A stretch of DNA of 64,000 nt from NCBI GenBank assembly GCA_027494115.1, contig JAOSJL010000001.1, forward strand, positions 1,637,926 to 1,701,925, written 5' to 3'. The stretch's first letter is position 1. Each line of letters begins with the position of its first letter. This document shows positions 8,839 through 18,485 of this stretch, piece after piece. Position numbers and translations under genes: made by a program. Below the pieces are notes generated by a model that had not been told where the DNA came from, searched no databases, and was given only the letters and a program-made list of their open reading frames with translations. Source of the DNA: Acidimicrobiia bacterium (GTDB lineage: Bacteria > Actinomycetota > Acidimicrobiia > IMCC26256 > JAOSJL01).

Positions 8839-9660
8839 ATGTCTGAATCTGCGCCGTCTGACCCTTCAGCGGCACTGGTCGACACCGAAGCTCTCGACAA
8901 CGGCGTCGTGGTCATCACCTTGCGCAACCCCCCTGTGAACTCATTGTCGACAGCGGTCCTCGGCGAGGTCGCCTCCGTGGCGGAAGGTCTGGCGCGTGAC
9001 GCGCCGGTCCACGCCGTCGTCGTGCGTGGTGACGGCAAGGTTTTCGCCGCGGGCGCCGACATCAGCGAGTTCGGCGGACCTGACGAGGCGCGCACCGTGA
9101 CCTCCGCGTTTCGTTCCGCTCTCGACGCTCTCGGCGCGATCCGGCGTCCCACGATCGCCGCCATCCACGGCGTCGCGCTCGGCGGCGGGCTGGAGCTGGC
9201 GCTCGCCTGTGATCTCCGCGCCGCCACCGACTCGGCGCGAGTGGGGCAGCCGGAGAACCTGCTCGGAATCATTCCCGGCGGCGGCGCCACGCAACGGCTC
9301 ACCCGGCTCGTCGGGCCCGCACGGGCCAAGGAACTCGTGTGGTCGGGCCGCCAGGTGCGCGCCGACGAGGCGCTGTCGATCGGCATCGTCGACCGGGTGG
9401 TGGACGTCGGGGACGGCGATGCCGCCTCGGTGGCGCGCGACGCGGCCGTGGAGTGGGCGGGTGAGCTCGCGGGAGGAGCCGTGGTGGCCATGGGGCTCGC
9501 CAAGCAGGCGATCGACGCCGGACTCGACGGCACCCTTGGCGACGGGTTGGATCGGGAGGCGGCTGCGTTCGTAGAGGTCTTCGGCACCGAGGACGCTTCA
9601 ACGGGCGTGGCGAGCTTCCTCGAGTCGGGCCCCGGCAAGGCGGAATTCCGAGGACGCTGA
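8839..9660 (+). CDS. Enoyl-CoA hydratase/isomerase (crotonase) family protein
   Basis: A 273-residue crotonase-fold protein. The oxyanion-hole motifs are present: FAAGADISEF in the first half and AIHGVALGGGLELALACDLR in the second. The segment GQPENLLGIIPGGGATQRL retains the Glu of the hydratase active site, so a true beta-oxidation type hydratase is more likely than an isomerase-only enzyme. Length is normal. The substrate chain length cannot be predicted. It stands alone between lon and the opposite-strand galT. Other fatty-acid genes in the window (acyl-CoA dehydrogenase at 23.1 kb, acyl-CoA carboxylase at 13.5 kb) fit general acyl-CoA metabolism. Confidence 0.92.
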   Translation: MSESAPSDPSAALVDTEALDNGVVVITLRNPPVNSLSTAVLGEVASVAEGLARDAPVHAVVVRGDGKVFAAGADISEFGGPDEARTVTSAFRSALDALGAIRRPTIAAIHGVALGGGLELALACDLRAATDSARVGQPENLLGIIPGGGATQRLTRLVGPARAKELVWSGRQVRADEALSIGIVDRVVDVGDGDAASVARDAAVEWAGELAGGAVVAMGLAKQAIDAGLDGTLGDGLDREAAAFVEVFGTEDASTGVASFLESGPGKAEFRGR

Positions 9661-9664
9661 GCAG

Positions 9665-10753
9665 TCAGGAACGCTCGCCGCAGCCACCTGGGTCCGCGCT
9701 CCGCAGTTCGGCGGCCGCTGTCTCCGGATCCACGATGTTGACGGCGAGATCCGTGGCGATCTCGAATCCGGCCCGCACCGTGAGGCGCGGGAGCACATCG
9801 ACGTACCAGTGGAAGTTGCTCACTCCGACCGGAGCGCTACGCACGATGACGTTGTAGGGCGGGTCGTCGAGAAGCGTGTCGAGCCGGGCAAGCGTCGTGC
9901 GCAGTGCACCCGCCATCGAGCAAACGTCAGCGTCTGTGGCGTCACCGAACGTCGCGCCGGCGGCTGGAAGGGCCAGACGCACCTGATAGGGCATCACGGA
10001 CGCGGGGGGCACCAGATCGCCACAGCGTCGGAGCCGGGGGAGGAGTCAGGGGAACCGTGTTCGCCCAGCCCGTGTTCGCCCAGCCCGTGCCGCCCGAGCC
10101 CGCGTGGCCCGTCCGCCTCGTCGCAGGCAGCCGAGACCGGATCCTCGGCCGGGTTCGTGTCGCCGACAGATGCACGGACAGGCGCATGGCGTTCGATGTC
10201 CCGAGTCACGCTGTCGGGAACGCGGTTCAACGCGACGATCTGCGCGTGCGGATGAGGAAGCGACGCCCTGCGTCGGGACCGTGGTTCACGAAGACCTGGA
10301 CGTGCCGGGCGCCGGCGTCCGTCAGTGCCAGCGCCCGATCCCGTGCGACGGCGAACACGTCAGCGGTCTGCGCGTTGTCGAGGCGACCGAAGGACATGTC
10401 GTGCGCGGGGACAAGACGACGACCTCGTGACGACCCGATACGGAGCGTTCGCTCGTGGGGGTATCGCTGTCGACATTGCCTCCGACCAGTGGGTAGAGAT
10501 TCGGGAACACGCGCACGCTCCAGCCGGGCGTGCCGGGATCTCCCGGTGGCGTTCGGGCGACTTCGGGTGGGGTGCGGTCCTCGTTGCCGGGACAGAACGG
10601 GCACCCGGGGTCACGGGCCGGTGCGGCGGCGTCGCCGGCGCTCGGAACGGCTCCGGCCGGAGCGCTGCGGCGGAACGACCCAGGGCGCCCGGCCCGGGAA
10701 GCGGCGATCAGGACCGTGTCTCCCGTGAGCGGATCTCGGCGCAGTTCCGACAT
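9665..10753 (-). CDS. galT: Galactose-1-phosphate uridylyltransferase (GalT), three indels
   Basis: Leloir-pathway enzyme exchanging UMP between UDP-glucose and galactose-1-phosphate. The N-terminus has DPLTGDTVLIAASRAGRP and the zinc-site CPFCPGNEDRTPPE. After repair, the HIT-like active site reads SLPHPHAQIVALNRVP, containing the His-x-His-x-Gln nucleophile motif. The C-terminal part, YNVIVRSAPVG followed by NFHWYVDVLPRL, is also typical. The frame is broken by three single-base losses at + strand runs 10407-10410, 10266-10268 and 10004-10009. Restored length is about 363 residues. Within it lies a short in-frame 15-base tandem repeat (around 10058-10087, GLGEH twice). The ATG at 10753 follows a TAGCCT box by six bases. 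The paralogous epimerase at 32951 could provide the GalE step, but that is speculative. Confidence 0.9.
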
Positions 10754-10759
10754 GCGGGC

Positions 10760-10765
10760 AGGCTA
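10760..10765 (-). promoter_or_regulatory. -10 box TAGCCT, leaderless galT transcript
   Basis: TAGCCT on the minus strand, six bases upstream of the galT ATG. Only seven bases separate it from the -10 box of the divergent flavoprotein gene, so the two promoters must overlap. Confidence 0.6.
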
Positions 10766-10772
10766 GGCCGCG

Positions 10773-10778
10773 TACCCT
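10773..10778 (+). promoter_or_regulatory. -10 box TACCCT, leaderless flavoprotein transcript
   Basis: TACCCT followed by six bases and the ATG at 10785. It forms a divergent, overlapping promoter pair with galT. Confidence 0.55.
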
Positions 10779-10784
10779 GGGGGC

Positions 10785-12143
10785 ATGGCGGTCAAGGTCG
10801 CGATCATCGGTGCGGGCCCCGCCGGGAACACCGCCGCCACGGTGGCGTCCACTCTCGGCGCCGAGGTCACCCTCGTCGAGCGCGACCTCGTCGGGGGTGC
10901 GGCGCATCTGTGGGACTGCATTCCCTCGAAGGCCATGATCGCCACCGGTGCCAAGTTGCGCGGACTACGACGCGCGCGCACCCTCGGTCTCGACGCCGAG
11001 GGCAGTCTCGACGTCGAAGCGCTGCGGGAACACGTTGCCTCGATCGAGGCCCGGCTGCACGCCGCCACGATGCAGTTGCTCGAATCGCAGGGTGTCCGCA
11101 TCATCAGCGGCACGGGTCGCCTGAAGGGGCCCCATGAGATCGTGGCCGACACCGGGGCCGGGCTCGAGGAGATCGACGCCGACTTCATCGTCTTGGCCAC
11201 GGGCTCACGGCCCCGCATTCCCGACTGGGTCGAACCCGATGGGGAGCGGGTGCTGACGACCCGTGACGCGTATCCCCCCAAGGAGATGCCGAGCCATCTC
11301 GTGGTCGTCGGCTCGGGGGTCACGGGCGTGGAGTTCACGAACATGTTCTCCTCACTGGGCAGCGAGGTGACCCTCGTCGTGTCCCGCCAGCAGGTACTGC
11401 CGATCAAGGATCCCGAGGTGGCTGCTGCTCTCGAGGAGGAGTTCATCCGCCGAGGGGTGGTCCTGCTGAAGGGTGCCCGGGCCACCGAGATCCGCCGTGA
11501 GGGCGACACGGTCCACGTCGCCTGCGACGACGGCCGCCATGTGGAAGGCTCCCACGTCGTGCTCGCCATCGGCTCCGTCCCCAACAGCGAACACCTCGGC
11601 CTGGAGGATGCGGGCGTCGAGGTCGACGCCGCCGGGTATGTGCCGATCGACCGTCACTGCCAGTCCAACATCTCCCACATCTACGCGGCCGGCGACCTCT
11701 CGGGGAAGCTTCCCCTTTCCTCGGTGGGCGCGATGCAGGGCCGCAAGATCGCGGAGCACCTCATGGGTCTCCACAACCGACCCCACCGTCACGTCGACTA
11801 CGACAAGGCGGCCTCGGCCATCTTCACCGTGCCCGAGATCGCCGATGTCGGACTCGCCGAGGCCGAGGCCTTCGCGTTGGGCCGGAAGATCCGGGTCACG
11901 AAGGTTCCCTTCTCCGCCAACGCACGCGCGCTGATCGACGGCGACTCGCGGGGATTCGTGAAGATCCTCTCCGACCCCGCGACCGGAGTCGTGCTCGGGG
12001 GCTCGATCGTGGGTCGCAACGCCGCCGAGCTCATCAGCGTTCTGGCGGTAGCGGTCGCCAACGATCTGAAGGTCGACGACATCGTCGATTCCCTGCTCGT
12101 GCATCCCGCACTGGCGGAATCGCTCGCGGACGCGGCGTCGTGA
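10785..12143 (+). CDS. FAD-dependent pyridine nucleotide oxidoreductase, LpdA-like NAD(P)H:quinone reductase
   Basis: A 452-residue protein of the glutathione-reductase-like flavoprotein family with FAD-binding GAGPAGNTAATVAS, second Rossmann motif VVGSGVTGVEF, and YAAGDLSGKLPLSSVGAMQG near the flavin. The active-site region reads GGAAHLWDCIPSKAM: the second Cys of the usual CxxxxC disulfide is present but the first is Ala. This rules out normal lipoamide dehydrogenase chemistry and matches mycobacterial LpdA, a quinone reductase named for similarity only. The C-terminal dimer segment keeps VHPALAES. It is a stand-alone gene with its own leaderless promoter. The stop codon lies in the first copy of a 14-base tandem repeat that links it to the next gene. 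Confidence 0.88.
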   Translation: MAVKVAIIGAGPAGNTAATVASTLGAEVTLVERDLVGGAAHLWDCIPSKAMIATGAKLRGLRRARTLGLDAEGSLDVEALREHVASIEARLHAATMQLLESQGVRIISGTGRLKGPHEIVADTGAGLEEIDADFIVLATGSRPRIPDWVEPDGERVLTTRDAYPPKEMPSHLVVVGSGVTGVEFTNMFSSLGSEVTLVVSRQQVLPIKDPEVAAALEEEFIRRGVVLLKGARATEIRREGDTVHVACDDGRHVEGSHVVLAIGSVPNSEHLGLEDAGVEVDAAGYVPIDRHCQSNISHIYAAGDLSGKLPLSSVGAMQGRKIAEHLMGLHNRPHRHVDYDKAASAIFTVPEIADVGLAEAEAFALGRKIRVTKVPFSANARALIDGDSRGFVKILSDPATGVVLGGSIVGRNAAELISVLAVAVANDLKVDDIVDSLLVHPALAESLADAAS

Positions 12144-12206
12144 CATGGGCGTCGTGACATGGGCGTCGTGACATGGGCGTCGTGACATGGGGGTCGTGAC
12201 ATGAGC
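12137..12206 (+). repeat. Five tandem copies of a 14-base unit gtcgtgacatgggc carrying stop and start codons
   Basis: Copies occupy 12137-12150, 12151-12164, 12165-12178, 12179-12192 and 12193-12206, the last two with one change each. The TGA in copy 1 is the stop of the flavoprotein gene and the ATG in copy 5 is the start of the hydrolase gene. Every unit contains TGACATG, so the stop-start junction itself has been duplicated. Confidence 0.95.
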
Positions 12207-13457
12207 GTGCTCAGCAAGACACGAGGCGTCATGGGTGACGCTGTCCGTTGGGCATCGGGGATGCGACGAGGCTCGTGGTGGTCCGAGTTGCTGAGCCCCG
12301 CACCCCGCGCGGCGCGCTTCTACGTCCACACCTGGCTCGACTGGGTGAGCGGCCGCGCCCGTGGCTCCGATGTCCCGACGCCGCGACCCCATCCTCTCGT
12401 GTTGCTCGAAGCCACGCTCGACGAGTTGCTGCTCGCGACCTTCAAGATCGGACGCCCCCCGCGCCACGACGACGCGTACTGGCGCATCATCGAGGAGGCC
12501 ACGGTCACCGCGGAGGTCTTCGAGGCGCACGGGTTCCACCTCGATCCGATGTCGTTCTGGGGAGATCCCGAGCCGTTCGGGCCGCCGGTGCTGCGTCGCC
12601 GTCGTCTCGGGGCCAGGAGTTACGAGCACCTTTCCTGGGCGAGCGGGTTCGAGCCGCACCCGGGAGTGCCCGGTGCGGACCGCTGGCGCTCCTACACCGC
12701 GAACGCCACCACCCACGCGTACGTGTTACGTCACGACGAGCCGGCACCGTGGCTGCTCTGCCTCCCCGGAACCGGAATGGGATTCTCCCGGGCCGATTTC
12801 CGTACGTTCCCACCCGAGTGGCTCCACGACCAGCTCGGGCTCAACGTGGTGATCCCGGTCGCACCGCTCCATGGTCCGCGCCGACGCCAGGCGCTCTACG
12901 GGCTCGGGTTCCCCACCGACGACCTCGTCGACACGGTCCACGGGATCTCGCAGGCAGTCTGGGACACCCGCCGCATGCTCGGTTGGATTCATTCGCAGTC
13001 CGACACGCCCATCGGGATGACCGGGATCTCGCTCGGGGGCTACCTCACGGCGGCCGTGGCCAACTTGGAGGACGATCTGGCGTGCGTCATCGCCGGTGTA
13101 CCACCCGTCGATTTTCCCGCGCTCTTCGAAGCGCACACGCCCAAGTCCGTGCGCGGCACGCCGCTGTACGACGCGTTGAACTCGGTCGCCGGGCGGCTCT
13201 TCCACGTGGTGTCGCCCCTCGTGCTCGACCCCAAGCCCGGCCGGGACCGTCGTTTCATCTACGCGGGAACCGCGGACCGACTGATCAACCCGCATCGTCA
13301 GGCTCTGCGTCTCTGGAACCACTGGGAGCAACCGCGAATCAACTGGTATGCCGGGAGCCATCTGGGCTTCATGTGGTCACGCCCCGTGCGTGAGTTCATC
13401 GGAGATGCGCTGATCGACACGGGTCTCGTCGTCGACACGCATCTCGAAGCCGCCTGA
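12201..13457 (+). CDS. Alpha/beta hydrolase family protein (ABHD18-like)
   Basis: A 418-residue alpha/beta-hydrolase. After an N-terminal helical region, the core has the strand LLCLPGTGMGFSRADF, VIPVAPLHGPRRR (reminiscent of the ABHD18/DUF2048 group), the nucleophile elbow GMTGISLGGYL with the Ser of GxSxG, the acid in IYAGTADRLINPHR and the His in WYAGSHLGFMWSR. All three triad residues are therefore present and the protein is probably an active hydrolase. No signal peptide was seen. The substrate is unknown. The ATG sits in the last copy of the 14-base stop-start repeat, and the gene follows the LpdA-like gene on the same strand with no room for an ordinary ribosome site. Confidence 0.85.
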   Translation: MSVLSKTRGVMGDAVRWASGMRRGSWWSELLSPAPRAARFYVHTWLDWVSGRARGSDVPTPRPHPLVLLEATLDELLLATFKIGRPPRHDDAYWRIIEEATVTAEVFEAHGFHLDPMSFWGDPEPFGPPVLRRRRLGARSYEHLSWASGFEPHPGVPGADRWRSYTANATTHAYVLRHDEPAPWLLCLPGTGMGFSRADFRTFPPEWLHDQLGLNVVIPVAPLHGPRRRQALYGLGFPTDDLVDTVHGISQAVWDTRRMLGWIHSQSDTPIGMTGISLGGYLTAAVANLEDDLACVIAGVPPVDFPALFEAHTPKSVRGTPLYDALNSVAGRLFHVVSPLVLDPKPGRDRRFIYAGTADRLINPHRQALRLWNHWEQPRINWYAGSHLGFMWSRPVREFIGDALIDTGLVVDTHLEAA

Positions 13458-13483
13458 GCTCCTCGGCGCTCGCTACTCGATCA

Positions 13484-15261
13484 CTATTCGATCACGACCA
13501 GCACGTCGCCGGCGCTCACGGTGTCGCCTCCGCTGACGCGCACCTCGCGCACCTCGCCGCCCGTCTCGGCGTTGAGATGGTTCTCCATCTTCATCGCCTC
13601 GAGCACGAGCAGTGCCTGGCCCGGTTCCACGGTGTCGCCCACGTCGACGAGCACTTTCACGATGGTGCCCTGCATCGGTGCGCTGAGTGTGCCTCCGCCG
13701 GGTCCTCCGCCTACGCCGGTCGCTGCAACCGGCTTCGGCGCCCGAGCGGTTGTGGCGGTGCCCCCACCCGCGGGTGCCTCGGGGAGCCAGACCTTGACCT
13801 CGAACCGCTTGCCGTTGACCTCGACGGGGACCGTCCTTTCGGTGAGGCCGTCGACCCCCGGCGCTGATGCGGGACCACTCGCCGGGGCGGCCGTCGCTTC
13901 CCCATCCGCGCTCACGAGTGTGGCCGGGTCGACCTCTTCCTCCAGCCACTTGGTGGAGTGACAGGCCGCCCGGAAGTCGGCGTGGTCCAGGAGCGCCGAC
14001 TGCGCGTCGATGGTCGTGCGCACCCCCTCGATCCGGAACTCCCGAAGCGCTCGGCGTGTGCGGGCGATCGCCGTGTCGCGGTCGGGACCCCAGCAGATCA
14101 ACTTGGCGATGAGGTTGTCGTAGTGCTGCGAGACGGTGTCGCCCGCCGCATAGCCGGCGTCGGTGCGTACGCCGAAGCCGTCGGGGCGTTCGAACACCGT
14201 GAGGGTTCCCGGCGAGGGGAGGAAACCGGTCGCGGGGTCCTCCGCGTTGATTCGGCATTCGATGGCGTGACCGCGTCGTTCGATGCTGTCTTGGGTGAAC
14301 GACAGGGGCTCGCCCGAAGCCACGCGCAGTTGCTCGGCCACGAGGTCGATCGACGTGGTCATCTCCGTGACGCAGTGCTCGACCTGGAGGCGCGTGTTCA
14401 TCTCGAGGAAGTAGTAGTCGCCGTCCTCGTACATGAACTCGACGGTGCCCGCGTTCACGTACCCGAAGGCGTGACACAGAGCCACCGCGGACTCGCCCAT
14501 GGCGCGGCGTACGTCGTCGTCGAGCGCGGGGGCCGGGCTCTCCTCGATGAGCTTCTGATGGCGTCGCTGGATGGAGCAGTCGCGTTCACCGACCCACACA
14601 GCGTTGCCGTGCGTGTCGGCGAACACCTGCATCTCGATGTGGCGGGGACGGGTGAGGTAACGCTCGAGGAAGGCCTCGGGCCGCCCGAAGTAGGCCTCGG
14701 CCTCGCGGCGGGCCGAGTCGAGAGCGCTCTGCGCGTCGTCGGGGCCCTCGACGACCTTCATCCCACGACCGCCGCCACCGTAGGCGGCCTTGATGAGGAG
14801 GGGGTAGCCGTTCTCCTCCCCGAAAGCCAGCACCTCATCGGTCGTGGTGATGGGTTCGAGCGTTCCGGGCACCGTGGGGACGTCGGCCTCGGCCCCGGCG
14901 CGCCTCGAGGAGAGCTTGTCACCGGCAACCTCGATGGCTTCGGGGGAGGCCCGATCCAGGTCACGCCGGCGTCGGAGACCGCTCGGGCGAAGTCGGCGTT
15001 CTCGGAGAAGAACCCGTAGCCGGGGTGCAGGGCCTCGGCTCCACTTGCCTCCAGCGCGTGGAGGATCGCCTCGGTGTTGAGGTAGCTCTCGTTGGCCGCC
15101 ACACCGCCCAGCGCGTAGGCCTCGTCGGCTTCACGGACGTGCATGGCGTCGCGGTCGAGATCCGAGTAGACGGCGACGGTTCCGATCCCCATCTCGCGGC
15201 AGGTGCGCATGACCCGGACGGCGATCTCGCCGCGATTGGCGATCAGGACTTTGGAGAACAC
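13484..15261 (-). CDS. Acyl-CoA (acetyl/propionyl) carboxylase alpha chain: biotin carboxylase + biotin carrier, one indel
   Basis: Two-domain subunit that carboxylates biotin with bicarbonate and ATP and carries it to a separate beta subunit. Order: biotin-carboxylase N domain ([19 protein letters not shown]), ATP-grasp domain with [33 protein letters not shown] and [11 protein letters not shown], then a Pro/Ala/Gly-rich linker and a biotinyl domain with [11 protein letters not shown], whose Lys is the biotin site. A single C lost from the + strand gggggg run at 14942-14946 splits the N-terminal 110 residues from the rest; the repaired protein is ~592 residues. It begins with GTG at 15261, divergent from birA, which would biotinylate it. 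Length and layout fit actinobacterial AccA3-type chains. Confidence 0.93.
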
Positions 15262-15290
15262 TCACGGACTCCCGGTGGGCGGCGGCCCCG

Positions 15291-15296
15291 TATCCT
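15291..15296 (+). promoter_or_regulatory. -10 box TATCCT, leaderless birA transcript
   Basis: TATCCT followed by seven bases and the birA ATG at 15304, in the 42-base gap between the divergent carboxylase and ligase genes. Confidence 0.55.
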
Positions 15297-15303
15297 ACGG
15301 GCG

Positions 15304-16145
15304 ATGGCCGATCGAGCACCTATCTGGACCGGCCGCGGAGTGGACGAACGCCTCGTCGGGACACGCTTCGGACCCGTGCGGTGGTTCGAGAGACTCGATT
15401 CCACCAACCGCTATCTGCTCGACGAGGCGACCGCCGGGGCTCCCGCGGGGACCGTTGTCGTGGCCGACGAACAGGTCGCCGGACGCGGACGTCGGGACCG
15501 GCGCTGGGACGCCAGGTCCGGTGGTGCGCTGCTCGTGTCCGTTCTCACCCGGCCCGCCGAACTGCCCCCGATGCGTGGCACCTGGCCACGGCGGCCACGG
15601 CGTTGGCCATGTCGGACGCCGTGGAGCTCACCGCCGGGTTCCGGCCGTTGCTGAAGTGGCCGAACGACCTCGTCGTCGACGATCGCAAGCTCGCCGGGGT
15701 GCTGGCCGAGTCCCTCCTCACCGGGCCCGGATCGCCGGCCCTGGTCGTCGGCGTGGGGTGCAACCTGACCCGCGATGCCTTCCCGCCCGAGCTCGCCGAG
15801 CGCGCCACCTCTGTGGCCCACGTCTTCGGAGGATCCGGGAGAGCTGTCTCGGCGGACGACCTGCTCGTGGCCTTCCTCGAGGTACTCCACACGCACCACA
15901 CGGCTCTCGAGACTCCGAGCGGTCGGGCGGAGCTACGCCGTCTCGAGCGCGAACGCACCGCGACGCTGGGGCGGATCGTGAGTGTCGAAACCGCAGAAGG
16001 GGAGTTGCGCGGGAAAGCCGTCGACCTGGATCCCGACGGTGCCCTCGTCGTCGACGTCGACGGCCGTCGACGAAGCGTGCACGTGGGCGATGTCGTGCAC
16101 CTACGCCCCGACGAATCCCGACGACCAAGTGGATCCTCCGGCTAG
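15304..16145 (+). CDS. birA: Biotin--[acetyl-CoA-carboxylase] ligase (BirA), one indel
   Basis: Activates biotin with ATP and attaches it to the Lys of the carrier domain. Recognised by LDSTNRYLLDEATAG, the biotinyl-adenylate loop GRGRRDRRWDA, and the conserved LKWPNDLVVDDRKLAGVL. No N-terminal helix-turn-helix is present, so it is a monofunctional group I ligase and not a biotin-operon repressor. One C is missing from the ccccc run at 15565-15569; repair joins RPAELPP to DAWHLATAATALAMSD and gives ~280 residues. The C-terminal SH3-like domain ends at 16145, overlapping by four bases the end of the opposite-strand RCC1 gene. It is divergent from the carboxylase alpha chain, its obvious substrate. 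Confidence 0.93.
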
Positions 16146-18463
16146 ATCAGACCCCAGCACGAGACCGATCCGTCCTCGATGAGCGCGCACGTGCCGTCGG
16201 CTCGCGCCGAGATCGCCACAACGTCGTGAAGCCCCTCCACCGCGCCTGGTCCTGACCACCGCTCGACATGGTTGCCGCGAGCGTCGACCGGCGTGTCGCG
16301 ACCGAGCGTGCCGCTGTAGCTATTGGCTCCCCAGCACGAGACGGTTCGGTCCTGGAGGAGCGCGCAGACATGGCTCGGGCCCAGCGCGAGCGCCGCGTTG
16401 CCGATCCCTGTGTCGATGGGAAGATCGCTCTGCGAACTCCCGATTCCGTCGGTGTAACCCCAGCAGTAGACAGTCCCATCGCTGCTGAGGACACAGGCAG
16501 TTGAGGCATCAGTGTTGATCGCTGAGGCCTCACCGATCCCTTCGACACGGACAGGCACGGCGCTGAACTCGGGGCCGCGATCGATCTGAGTGGGGTCATC
16601 GATCAGGGTCTGGGCATCGACCTCATAGCGGCCTCTGAGCTCGCCGTATTCGTTGGTTCCCCAGCAGTAAACCGCTCCACCTTCGACGATCGCGCACGAG
16701 AAGTCGCCGTCAACCGAGATCGCGGTTGCGTGGCTGATTCCTTGGACGGAGACGGGTTCGTCGCTGTCTTGTGTGGTTCCGTTGCCGAGTTGACCCACGT
16801 CGTTCTTCCCCCAGCAGGAAACGGTTCCGCCCTCGAGGAGAGCGCAGGAGTGGCTGAGGCCGGCGGAGACGGCGGTGGCGTCGCCGATCCCGTCGACCAG
16901 CCGGGGAACGTCGCCCCAACACGAGACGGATCCGTCCTCGAGGAGCGCACAGGAGTGGATGATGCCGACGGAGACGGCGGTGGCGTTCGTGATTCCGGGG
17001 ACGGGAAAGGCCTCCTGGGGATCGACGAGGCCCTGCTCGAGCATGTAGCCGGCCGCGTCACGCCAGCAGGACACGCTGCCGTCGTCGATGAGGAAGCACC
17101 CACTGTCACCGGAACCGGGCGCTAGGGCCACGACACCGGCCGGAGTTGGGATCGGTGTCGCGCGGTCCCGTTCTGGCAGGGCCTGCACCGAGGCCCGTAC
17201 TGGCGGGGCTTTGGTAAGGGTAGAAGCTCGGGTCCCCCAGCAGGCGACGGTTCGGTCCTCGAGAAGTGCACAGGCGTGATCCGAGCCAACGGAGACGGAG
17301 GTGGCGTCGGTGATGTTGTCGACTGTTCCGGACGCTGTGGCATAGCCCAGATCGATCGCGCCGGACGTGAAGTCGGACTCCCAACAGGAAACAGTTCCGT
17401 CACGGAGGAGCACACACCAGCCACCCGTACCGTATTCTTCGCCACTCGCCGAGATTGCGGTGGCGTCGGTGATCCCCTCCAGCGGTTCCGGCGCCAGGGG
17501 CAGCGGTGGTGGGTCCGGAGAATCGTGCTGTTCGTCGTAGGTGAACTCGTTCAGGGTGCCACCCCAACACGAGACGGTTCCGTCCTCGAGGAGCGCACAG
17601 GTGCGGTCGCCGCCGGGCGCCACGCCCGTGGCAGCGTCGATGTCTTCGACGCGAACGGGTTCGTGGCTGCTGTCCGTGGTGCCGTCTCCGAGCTGGCCTG
17701 CGCTGTTGTTGCCCCAGCACCACACGCCGCCGTCCTCCACGACGGCACAGAAGAACCCGTCGCCTGCCGAAATGGACGTGGCGGACGTGATCCCGTCGAC
17801 CGCCCGCAGCGGCTCGGTGTCTTGTGTGTCGTCGGCGGCCAGTCCGCCCAGGTTCCCGTTGCCCCAACATGTCACTGTTCCGTCATCGAGGAGACCGCAG
17901 GCGGAGATCTCGCCACCGCGGAAGAAGCCGCCGCCATCACCACCCGACGTGACAGCGACCGCCGTTGCTCCGGTGACCCCCTCGACGGGAACGGGCTCAC
18001 GGATGAACAACGAACCGCCCTTGTCGGAATCGAACGAGCCTGGCACCTCGAGATTGCCCCAGCACCACACCCCGCCGTCGCCGCCAACGGCACACGCGTG
18101 GTGGGATCCCAAAGCGATCGCCGAAACGTGGGACAGGCCCGACACTGGGACGGGGATCTCAGAGTACTGGACCGGACTAGTGCGGCTGGCCGGGCCACCC
18201 TGCCCGAGTTGGCCGAGCTGGTCGTCGCCCCAACAGGCGACGGTCCCGTTCTCACGCAGAGCACACGAATGGGCAGTACCGGTCGCGATGGCGGTGGCGT
18301 CCGAGATATCGCGGACCGTGAAACGCGCCTCGTCGAACGGCCCGTCGTCAGCCTCGTCACCGTCTCCACCCCCGCCGCACGCGCTCGCCACCACGACGAT
18401 CGCGACCAGCGCGTAAACAACTCGCCAGGTGGCAGGGCGCGGAGTTCGGTGCGGAAAGGTCAT
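16142..18463 (-). CDS. Secreted/lipoprotein-like RCC1-repeat protein, copy 1
   Basis: A 773-residue protein with an N-terminal hydrophobic segment (VVYALVAIVVVASAC) ending in a lipobox-like ASAC at Cys29, then an acidic linker and RCC1-type beta-propeller repeats to the end. Each repeat has the form SCALLEDGTVSCWG followed by GQLGDGTT and PVPVEGI. I count 14 C-x(9)-C-W units, which would suit two seven-bladed propellers, each blade having a potential disulfide pair. No indel is needed. Its 3' end (CALIEDGSVSCWGLI) is nearly identical at DNA level to the end of the copy upstream, as is the N-terminal region, so the pair arose by tandem duplication. Function is unknown; bacterial RCC1 proteins are usually extracytoplasmic binding scaffolds. 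Confidence 0.85.
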   Translation of the reverse strand: MTFPHRTPRPATWRVVYALVAIVVVASACGGGGDGDEADDGPFDEARFTVRDISDATAIATGTAHSCALRENGTVACWGDDQLGQLGQGGPASRTSPVQYSEIPVPVSGLSHVSAIALGSHHACAVGGDGGVWCWGNLEVPGSFDSDKGGSLFIREPVPVEGVTGATAVAVTSGGDGGGFFRGGEISACGLLDDGTVTCWGNGNLGGLAADDTQDTEPLRAVDGITSATSISAGDGFFCAVVEDGGVWCWGNNSAGQLGDGTTDSSHEPVRVEDIDAATGVAPGGDRTCALLEDGTVSCWGGTLNEFTYDEQHDSPDPPPLPLAPEPLEGITDATAISASGEEYGTGGWCVLLRDGTVSCWESDFTSGAIDLGYATASGTVDNITDATSVSVGSDHACALLEDRTVACWGTRASTLTKAPPVRASVQALPERDRATPIPTPAGVVALAPGSGDSGCFLIDDGSVSCWRDAAGYMLEQGLVDPQEAFPVPGITNATAVSVGIIHSCALLEDGSVSCWGDVPRLVDGIGDATAVSAGLSHSCALLEGGTVSCWGKNDVGQLGNGTTQDSDEPVSVQGISHATAISVDGDFSCAIVEGGAVYCWGTNEYGELRGRYEVDAQTLIDDPTQIDRGPEFSAVPVRVEGIGEASAINTDASTACVLSSDGTVYCWGYTDGIGSSQSDLPIDTGIGNAALALGPSHVCALLQDRTVSCWGANSYSGTLGRDTPVDARGNHVERWSGPGAVEGLHDVVAISARADGTCALIEDGSVSCWGLI

Positions 18464-18485
18464 GCTTGTCGCGTCCGGCTTCCCA

